Assembly (NCBI GenBank): GCA_015487455.1
Contig: WFPR01000190.1
Span: 1-6,092, forward strand
Direction: 5' to 3'
DNA length: 6,092 nt
From: Candidatus Bipolaricaulota bacterium
GTDB lineage: Bacteria > Bipolaricaulota > Bipolaricaulia > RBG-16-55-9
This document shows, piece after piece, positions 1 through 6,092 of this stretch; the stretch's first letter is position 1, and every line of letters begins with the position of its first letter. The translations under genes were made by a program, and so were the position numbers. Under the pieces are notes generated by a model. It saw only the letters and a program-made list of their open reading frames with translations. It did no database searches and was not told the DNA's origin.

Positions 1-1559
<1,559 letters not shown>

Positions 1560-1565
1560 CGGGTT

Positions 1566-1571
1566 CCCTCC
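1566..1571 (-). promoter_or_regulatory. Ribosome binding site of uvrA
   Basis: The minus strand reads GGAGGG, then AACCCG, then the TTG start codon, a 6-nt spacing. This strong site decides for the TTG start, since no in-frame ATG or GTG lies at a suitable distance. Confidence 0.8.
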
Positions 1572-1636
1572 ATCTCCCCTCGCCACCCGAAGGCTGAGCC
1601 GCCCTAGTTTGCCGGATGCGGGACGGGGGTTCAACG

Positions 1637-1668
1637 GCTGTACGCTGTACACGATACACGATTGTACA
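1637..1668. repeat. Cluster of TGTAC repeats with two 7-bp tandem duplications
   Basis: On the plus strand GCTGTAC occurs twice in tandem (1637-1643, 1644-1650). ACACGAT then also occurs twice in tandem (1649-1655, 1656-1662), and TGTAC recurs at 1663-1667. The self-complementary hexamer TGTACA is present at 1646-1651 and 1663-1668, 17 bp apart. The cluster lies about 80-110 nt upstream of the uvrA start and about 90-120 nt upstream of the cassette's first gene, a good place for an operator. What binds it, if anything, is unknown. The spacing of the GTAC units (3 bp between the first two) does not match a LexA box that I know well. Confidence 0.45.
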
Positions 1669-1691
1669 AGGCGCCCGCCTCATGGTGTAAA
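1661..1691 (-). promoter_or_regulatory. Candidate uvrA promoter
   Basis: Reading the minus strand, TTTACA (1691-1686) resembles a -35 hexamer and TACAAT (1666-1661) a -10 hexamer; each matches the sigma-70 consensus at five of six positions. The spacer is 19 bp, longer than the usual 17. The -10 box would place transcription start within or beside the TGTAC repeat cluster, leaving a leader of about 95 nt before the TTG start. Confidence 0.35.
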
Positions 1692-1693
1692 AT
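1662..1693 (+). promoter_or_regulatory. Candidate promoter of the NEW3-ABC cassette
   Basis: TTGTAC (1662-1667) and TAAAAT (1688-1693) form a possible -35/-10 pair with a long 20-bp spacer. The spacer contains the short inverted repeat AGGCG-CC-CGCCT (1669-1680). The pair overlaps the candidate uvrA promoter on the other strand, so only one of the two may be real. Long-spacer promoters are typical of MerR-type control, but no MerR gene is in view. Confidence 0.25.
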
Positions 1694-1747
1694 ACAAGCT
1701 CGTCCGGCATCGATAAAAAAGCTCGGCTTCGTGTTGCAGAACGGAAC

Positions 1748-1755
1748 GGAGGTGA
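1748..1755 (+). promoter_or_regulatory. Ribosome binding site of the NEW3-repeat gene
   Basis: GGAGGTGA is an almost full-length complement of the 16S rRNA 3' end. Its GGAGG core ends 7 nt before the ATG at 1760, which supports that start over any other. Confidence 0.85.
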
Positions 1756-1759
1756 CGCC

Positions 1760-2965
1760 ATGCGACGCCCGTGGAGGATCGCCGCTCTTGCGTTCGCTCT
1801 GGGTGTCCTTGTGGTGGGGCTGGGCTTGGGCTTGTGGGGCGCGTCGGGCTGGGCCCAGGAAGAGGAGGCTCAATCCGGGGAGAAGGGCCTGGCCCTCTCC
1901 ACGCTGTACCCCGCTCAAGTGGTTCAAGCGGACGAGACCGTGACCCTCTCGCTGACGGTGCGCAACCGGGGGCTGCCCGACCAGATCGTCCGGCTGGCCG
2001 TCCAGGAGGCGCCGGAGGGCTGGGAGACGAGCTTCCTGGGCGGTGGTCGCCCCGTGAAGGCCGTCTACGTCGAGACGGACGACTCCGTCAGCGTCAGCTT
2101 CAAGGTCGAGCCGCCCCAAGACGTGCAGCCGGGCACGTATCGCTTCGTGGTCGTCGCGGAGGGCGAAGGCGCGCGCGCCGAGCTGCCCATCGAGCTGACC
2201 GTGGAGGAGAGGCTCCCGCCCCGGCTGCGGTTCGACGTCGAGCTGCCGGTGCTCAAGGGCTCGGCCACCACGACGTTCCGCTACCGGGCGACGGTGGAGA
2301 ACGAGGGCGACGAGGAGCTGATGGTCAGCTTCGAGACGGAGGCGCCCGAGGGCTTCGACGTGCGGGTCAAGCTCCGCTTCGGGACGGAGGAGATCGCCAG
2401 CCTGCCGCTCAAGCCCGGCGAATCCGAGGACATCGAGATCGAGGTCAAGCCCCTTCGGGACGCGCCCGCGGGCGAGTACGCGATCACGGTGAGGGCGCTC
2501 GCGGGCGAGACCCGCGCCACCCAGCGGCTCAAGGCGATCGTCACCGGGCGGCCGGAGCTCACCCTGACTACGCCCGACGGGCGCCTCTCGGCCCGGGCCA
2601 CCGCCGGACGGGAGACCCAGCTCAAGCTGCTCGTCCGGAGCACGGGGACCGCGCCCGCCCGGAACGTCCGCCTGAGCGCCTTCGAACCCACGGGCTGGAC
2701 GGTCGAGTTCGAGCCCGAGGAGATCGCGGAGCTCCCGCCCGACGAGGAGCGGGAGGTCACCGTCACCATCAAGCCCTCGGAGAAGGCCGTCGCGGGCGAC
2801 TACATGGTCACGCTGCGGGCCAACGCCGACGACGGCGCCTCCGACTCCGTCGAGATCCGCATGACGGTCGTGACCTCCACGCTCTGGGGCGTCGTGGGCG
2901 TGGCGTTGATCGCCGTGGCCCTGGGCGTGGTGATGCTGGCCGTCTCGCGCTTCGGGCGCCGCTAG
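1760..2965 (+). CDS. Exported, membrane-anchored protein with three NEW3-type beta-sandwich repeats
   Basis: This 401-residue protein resembles the NEW3 (alpha-galactosidase NPCBM-associated) proteins often found beside ABC exporters; the biochemical role is unknown. The N-terminus is a signal peptide: basic MRRPWR, a hydrophobic core (about 7-27) and a likely cut after SGWA (residue 32), followed by an acidic mature start. Three repeats of about 110 residues are marked by APEGWE (84-89), APEGFD (195-200) and EPTGWT (309-314). Each is followed by a closing strand: VQPGTYRFVV (122-131), APAGEYAITV (235-244) and AVAGDYMVTL (343-352). A transmembrane helix (about 375-395) and a short basic tail (SRFGRR) end the protein, so the repeats should face outward. 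There is no cysteine and no catalytic motif that I can see. The stop is TAG; the ATPase gene starts 35 nt later, so the two are probably cotranscribed. I infer an extracytoplasmic accessory or substrate-binding partner of the transporter. The fold is fairly sure, the function is not. Confidence 0.85.
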   Translation: MRRPWRIAALAFALGVLVVGLGLGLWGASGWAQEEEAQSGEKGLALSTLYPAQVVQADETVTLSLTVRNRGLPDQIVRLAVQEAPEGWETSFLGGGRPVKAVYVETDDSVSVSFKVEPPQDVQPGTYRFVVVAEGEGARAELPIELTVEERLPPRLRFDVELPVLKGSATTTFRYRATVENEGDEELMVSFETEAPEGFDVRVKLRFGTEEIASLPLKPGESEDIEIEVKPLRDAPAGEYAITVRALAGETRATQRLKAIVTGRPELTLTTPDGRLSARATAGRETQLKLLVRSTGTAPARNVRLSAFEPTGWTVEFEPEEIAELPPDEEREVTVTIKPSEKAVAGDYMVTLRANADDGASDSVEIRMTVVTSTLWGVVGVALIAVALGVVMLAVSRFGRR

Positions 2966-2986
2966 CGCTCTGGGCAAAGGGGCCGA

Positions 2987-2992
2987 AGGAGG
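2987..2992 (+). promoter_or_regulatory. Ribosome binding site of the ABC ATPase gene
   Basis: AGGAGG ends 8 nt before the ATG at 3001. The same frame stays open far upstream through the NEW3 gene, so this site is what fixes the start at 3001. Confidence 0.8.
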
Positions 2993-3000
2993 GGACCGCC

Positions 3001-4008
3001 ATGACGACGGGTGCGGGTGAGGAGGTCGTCATCGAGACGGAGGGGCTGACGAAGCGCTACGGCGACGTCACCGCCGTGGACGACCTCCGCCTGCGGATTC
3101 AAGAGGGCGAGATCTACGGGCTGTTGGGGCCGAACGGCTCCGGCAAGACGACGACCATCCTGATGCTCCTGGGGCTCACGGAGCCGACGGCGGGCTCGGC
3201 GCGGGTGCTGGGCTTCGACCCCGTCCGCGAGCCCCTCAAGGTGAAGGCGAAGGTGGGCTACCTGCCCGACCAGGTCGGCTTCTACGACGAGCTGACCGCC
3301 CGCGAGAACCTCGCGTACATCGCCAAGCTCAACGGCCTCCCGCGCCCGGAGGCCGAGCGGCGCCTCGACGAGGCGCTGGAGCGCATGGGCCTGGCCGACG
3401 TGGCCGATCGACCCGTGGGCACCTACTCGCGGGGGATGAAGCAGCGGCTGGGGCTGGCCGAGCTGCTCCTCAAGCGCCCCCGCGTCATCATCCTGGACGA
3501 GCCGACCCTGGGCCTCGACCCCGAGGCCGCCCGCGAGTTCCTGCAGACCATCCGGGGCCTCAAGGCCGAGGGGATCACCGTGCTGCTCTCCTCGCACCTG
3601 CTGCATCAGGTGCAGCAGATCTGCGACCGCGTCGGCCTCTTCCACAAGGGGAGGAAGGTGCTCGAGGGGACGGTCCCCGAGCTGGCCCGGCGCGTGCTCG
3701 GCGGGGCCTATCGCGTGCGCGTGCACGCTCAAAGCGAGCGCGACTTGCGCCCCGCCCTCGAGGGCGTGGCGGGCGTGCGGGCCGTCATCGCGCAGGACGG
3801 CGTCTACGAGCTGGAGGCCGAGCGGGACGTCCGCCCCGACGTCGCCGAGGCCGTCGTCCGGGCGGGCGGGAAGCTCCTGGGGCTCGAGCTGGAGGAGCCC
3901 AGCCTCGATGACATTTACGCCCGCTACTTCGAGCGGCTGGAGCACCAGCACCAGGACGAGCAAGCTCAAGAGGGGGAGGGGGTGACCGCGCGTGGCGGAG
4001 CGCGTTGA
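3001..4008 (+). CDS. ABC transporter ATP-binding protein (CcmA/NatA/NosF-like, drives an ABC-2 permease)
   Basis: A 335-residue cytoplasmic ATPase that would power the adjacent permease. All nucleotide-binding motifs are present: Walker A GPNGSGKT (43-50), a Q-loop at PDQ (89-91), the signature YSRGMKQRL (142-150), which is the usual variant in this family, Walker B VIILDEP (162-168) with catalytic Glu167, D-loop GLD (171-173) and H-loop His199. After the NBD comes a C-terminal domain of about 95 residues (about 237-312), in the place where a DUF4162-like domain commonly sits in ABC-2 type ATPases. It ends in the conserved-looking motif EPSLDDIYARYFE. The last 22 residues form a polar tail rich in His, Gln and Glu. 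Conserved sequence begins right after the ATG, supporting this start. Its end overlaps the permease start by 17 nt, a sign of translational coupling. ATPase activity is well supported; the substrate, and import versus export, cannot be read, though ABC-2 systems are normally exporters. Confidence 0.95.
   Translation: MTTGAGEEVVIETEGLTKRYGDVTAVDDLRLRIQEGEIYGLLGPNGSGKTTTILMLLGLTEPTAGSARVLGFDPVREPLKVKAKVGYLPDQVGFYDELTARENLAYIAKLNGLPRPEAERRLDEALERMGLADVADRPVGTYSRGMKQRLGLAELLLKRPRVIILDEPTLGLDPEAAREFLQTIRGLKAEGITVLLSSHLLHQVQQICDRVGLFHKGRKVLEGTVPELARRVLGGAYRVRVHAQSERDLRPALEGVAGVRAVIAQDGVYELEAERDVRPDVAEAVVRAGGKLLGLELEEPSLDDIYARYFERLEHQHQDEQAQEGEGVTARGGAR
3975..3981 (+). promoter_or_regulatory. Ribosome binding site that supports the GTG start of the permease
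   Basis: GGAGGGG lies inside the end of the ATPase gene, 10 nt before the GTG at 3992. The first in-frame ATG (4079) has no comparable site and would remove 29 residues, including the amphipathic WAVVAKE segment that is typical of these permeases. Confidence 0.6.
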
Positions 4009-4966
4009 GGCGCGCCCACGGCGGGCCGAGCGGGAGGGCTCGCCCTGGACGGGGCTGTGGGCCGTGGTCGCCAAGGAGATGGCCGACCACCTGACCAGCG
4101 CCCGGATGCGCTTCCTCGAGCTGATCATCCTGCTGACGGCCGTCGGGACGGTGTACTTAGCGCTGCAGGAGCTGCGGCGCACCGAGGAGTTTCTGTATTT
4201 AGCGCTGCTCACCCGCTCCAGGGACCCGCTGCCCGCGTTCGTGGGCTTCATGGGCTTTCTGGTGCCGTTGATCGCCATCGCGCTGGGGTTCGACGCGATC
4301 AACGGCGAGTTCAACCGTCGGACGCTGTCGCGGGTGCTGGCGCAGCCCATCTACCGCGACGCCCTGCTCCTGGGGAAGTTCCTGGCGGGGCTCTTCACCC
4401 TGGCGCTGGTGCTGACGGCCATCTGGCTGCTGGTGATGGGGCTGGGGCTGCTGCGCCTGGGCGTCCCGCCGACGGGCGTGGAGGTGGCCCGCGGTCTGCT
4501 CTATCTGCTCACGACGATCGCCTACGGGGGCGTCTGGCTGGGGCTGGCCCTCACGTTCTCGATCGTCTTCCGGCAGCCCGCGACGGCCGCCCTCTCGTCG
4601 ATCGCCGTCTGGCTCTTCGTGACGGTCTTCTGGGGGATGCTCGTCGGGCTGATCGTCCAGGGGCTTACGGACGATCCCGTGGCCCAGACGCGCTGGGGGC
4701 TGGCCTTGGTGCGCCTGTCGCCGAACACGCTCTACAGCGAGGCGTCGCTGGCGCTGCTCCACCCGACGATCGAGTCAACGCTGCGCATCATGGGCGTGAT
4801 CACCCCGCTGCAGCTCGTGCAGCTCCAGTGGGCGGTCCCGACCCCGCTCCCCTTGTCCCAGAGCCTGATGACGATCTGGCCGCACCTGACGGGGCTGATC
4901 GCGGCCACGATCCTGCTGTTCGCGCTGAGCTACGTGCTCTTCCAGCGGCAGGAGATCCGGGCTTGA
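3992..4966 (+). CDS. ABC-2 type transporter permease (NosY-like), six predicted membrane helices
   Basis: A 324-residue integral membrane protein, the partner of the ATPase just upstream. Hydrophobic segments fall at about 41-58, 83-101, 129-154, 168-192, 198-223 and 297-317, matching the six-helix ABC-2 plan. The N-terminal cytoplasmic stretch GLWAVVAKEMADHL is an elbow-helix type element. After helix 2 comes the family hallmark FDAINGEFNRRTLSRVLAQP with a following LLLGKFLAG, as in NosY-like permeases (D-x-I-x-x-E, then TL, LAQP and LGKF). Between helices 5 and 6 is a long loop (about 224-296) with several Pro residues, probably external. The GTG start overlaps the ATPase gene by 17 nt, so the two products are likely made in balance. 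Two rare TTA leucine codons occur in similar Tyr-Leu-Ala-Leu contexts (around 4157 and 4199). The family call is strong. A true NosY role is unlikely to be provable here, as no nosD or nosZ is in view and a NEW3 protein takes their place. Confidence 0.93.
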   Translation: MAERVEARPRRAEREGSPWTGLWAVVAKEMADHLTSARMRFLELIILLTAVGTVYLALQELRRTEEFLYLALLTRSRDPLPAFVGFMGFLVPLIAIALGFDAINGEFNRRTLSRVLAQPIYRDALLLGKFLAGLFTLALVLTAIWLLVMGLGLLRLGVPPTGVEVARGLLYLLTTIAYGGVWLGLALTFSIVFRQPATAALSSIAVWLFVTVFWGMLVGLIVQGLTDDPVAQTRWGLALVRLSPNTLYSEASLALLHPTIESTLRIMGVITPLQLVQLQWAVPTPLPLSQSLMTIWPHLTGLIAATILLFALSYVLFQRQEIRA

Positions 4967-4985
4967 ACGACGACGTTTTACAGAT

Positions 4986-6092
4986 TTACGAAGGAAGCCC
5001 CAAAAGCCGCTGGCGCAGCTCTTGGATTTCATCGCGCAGCTGCGCGGCCCGCTCGAACTCCAGCCTGCGGGCCGCCTCAAACATCTCCGCCTCGAGCTGC
5101 TTGATGAGCTTGACCAACTCCTTAGAGCTTAGGGGCTCGTTCCCCCTCCCCCTGCCTGCGTCGACGGGTTCTTTGATTCCCAAAGCGGGCTTCTCTTGGC
5201 CCTGTCGAAGCTCGGGCATGAACTCCTGGACGGCCTTTTGCACCGTCTGCGGCGTGATCCCGTGCTTGCGGTTGTACTCCAGCTGAATCCTGCGGCGGCG
5301 CTCCGTCTCCTGAATCGCCCGCCGCATGGAGTCCGTGACCTCGTCGGCGTACAGAACCACTTTCCCACGCACGTTGCGGGCCGCGCGCCCGATGGTCTGA
5401 ATCAGCGAAGTTTCCGAGCGCAGGAAGCCCTCTTTATCGGCGTCTAAGATGGCAACGAGGGACACCTCGGGGAGGTCTAGGCCCTCCCTCAGGAGGTTGA
5501 TCCCCACCAGAACGTCGAACTCCCCCAAGCGCAAATCTCTCAAGATGTCCACGCGGTCGAGGGTTTCAATGTCGGAATGGAGGTAGCGGGCCTTGACGCC
5601 CATCTCGATCAAATAATCGGTGAGGTCCTCGGCCATCTTCTTGGTGAGCATCGTCACTAGGGCCCGCTCGCCCCGCCGGGTGACCTCGCGGATCTCGTCC
5701 AAAAGGTCGTCGATCTGGTGCTTCGTGGGCCGGACCACCACTTCGGGATCGACGAGGCCCGTGGGCCGGACGATCTGCTCCACAATTTTCTGGCTCACTT
5801 GGCGCTCGTAGGGGCCGGGCGTGGCCGACATGAAGATGACTTGCTTTACGAGCTGCTCGAACTCCTCGAACTTCAAGGGGCGGTTGTCCAGCGCCGAGGG
5901 GAGGCGGAAGCCGTACTAGATCAACGTCTCCTTGCGGGCGAGGTCCCCGTTGTACATCCCGCGGAGCTGCGGGATCGTGACGTGCGACTCGTCGATCACG
6001 ACCAAAAAATCATTGGGGAAGTAGTCCAAAAGGGTGTAGGGCCGCGAGCCGGGCGGGCGGCCCGAGAGGTGGCGCGAGTAGTTCTCGATGCC
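4986..6092 (-). CDS. uvrB: UvrB, excinuclease ABC subunit B (C-terminal 369 codons; 5' end beyond the right edge; interrupted by in-frame TAG)
   Basis: UvrB is the helicase-like subunit that is loaded by UvrA, verifies the lesion and recruits UvrC. The frame opens at the window edge with GIENYSRHLSGRPPGSRPYT and runs to TAA at 4988-4986; roughly 300 N-terminal residues are missing. By codon number in the window: DESH of Walker B at 34-37, the conserved block YGFRLPSALDNRPLKFEEF after codon 59, SATPG at 89-93, GINLLREGLD at 197-206, QTIGRAAR with its arginine finger at 232-239, and a UVR coiled-coil domain (UvrC/UvrA contact) at about 325-360. Codon 59 is TAG where the family has Glu (LVEYGFR). 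Both sides are otherwise intact, with no frameshift. If the stop is real, the product lacks the motor's second half and the gene is a pseudogene. The TTG at 5876 lies inside a conserved motif without a ribosome site, so it is not a new start. It converges on the permease gene. Confidence 0.95.
5916..5918 (-). other. Premature amber codon inside uvrB
   Basis: The plus strand reads CTA, giving TAG on the coding strand between ATC (Ile) and TAC (Tyr) in the conserved ETL-(V/I)-E-YGFR segment. One base change, plus-strand C to A at 5918 (coding GAG to TAG), would explain it. The surrounding frame has no other lesion, which fits a sequencing error or a very recent mutation better than an old pseudogene. 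Confidence 0.9.

Noticed and set aside
1582..1606. Possible hairpin with a TTCG loop in the uvrA leader (minus strand CAGCC-TTCG-GGTGG)
   Set aside because: Only about three clean pairs close the loop and the outer stem is broken by mismatches. There is no T-run, so it is neither a terminator nor a convincing riboswitch.
1631..2977. Minus-strand open frame of 448 codons opposite the NEW3 gene
   Set aside because: It is a shadow of the real gene with an alternative start in the intergenic region and no recognisable domain or ribosome site.
1771..3000. Upstream extension of the ATPase frame (about 410 extra codons) that would give a 745-residue fusion
   Set aside because: The extension is Arg/Gly-rich nonsense overlapping the NEW3 gene in another frame. 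The ATPase homology begins at the ATG at 3001, which has its own AGGAGG.
2962..4350. Minus-strand open frame of 462 codons opposite the ATPase and permease genes
   Set aside because: It spans two genuine genes on the other strand. Its His/Leu/Arg/Gly-rich composition is typical of antisense frames, and it shows no domain.
4057..5286. Plus-strand open frame of 409 codons through the permease and uvrB ends
   Set aside because: It is the wrong frame of the permease continuing antisense to uvrB, with no conserved motif.
5874..5876. TTG as a restart codon for a separate C-terminal UvrB fragment
   Set aside because: It encodes the Leu of the conserved NRPLKFEEF motif and has no Shine-Dalgarno sequence upstream. 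It only looks like a start because the TAG cuts the frame.

Overview
The window is G+C-rich bacterial chromosome (roughly two thirds G+C by eye). It has strong Shine-Dalgarno sites (GGAGGG, GGAGGTGA, AGGAGG) and dense gene packing. Four of the five genes contain almost no cysteine, and the proteins are rich in Arg, Glu, Val and Leu. This suggests a free-living, possibly thermophilic bacterium with a Gram-positive-like or deep-branching UvrA/UvrB. I cannot place it in a phylum from sequence alone.

Layout from left to right: (1) positions 1-1559, minus strand, hold the first 519 codons of uvrA, running off the left edge. (2) Positions 1560-1759 are a 200-nt divergent control region with both ribosome binding sites, weak promoter candidates facing each other and a cluster of TGTAC repeats. 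(3) Positions 1760-4966, plus strand, hold a tight three-gene cassette. It encodes an exported, C-terminally anchored protein with three NEW3-type beta-sandwich repeats, an ABC ATPase, and a six-helix ABC-2 type permease whose GTG start overlaps the ATPase gene by 17 nt. (4) After 19 nt, positions 4986-6092, minus strand, hold the last 369 codons of uvrB, running off the right edge.

UvrA and UvrB act together in nucleotide excision repair: UvrA finds the lesion and loads UvrB, which verifies damage and recruits UvrC. Both genes point left, so the natural order would be uvrB then uvrA. The ABC cassette sits between them in the opposite direction and has no evident link to repair. The cassette probably works as one membrane complex: the ATPase drives the permease, and the NEW3 protein stands outside the membrane as an accessory or binding component. 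Its substrate cannot be read from the sequence.

The most notable anomaly is an in-frame TAG in uvrB at 5916-5918. It replaces a conserved Glu codon in an otherwise intact, uninterrupted reading frame. It could be a sequencing error, a recent nonsense mutation, or, less likely, a recoded amber codon. The other points worth checking are the unassigned ABC module, its inverted position between uvrB and uvrA, and the repeat cluster in the shared upstream region of uvrA.
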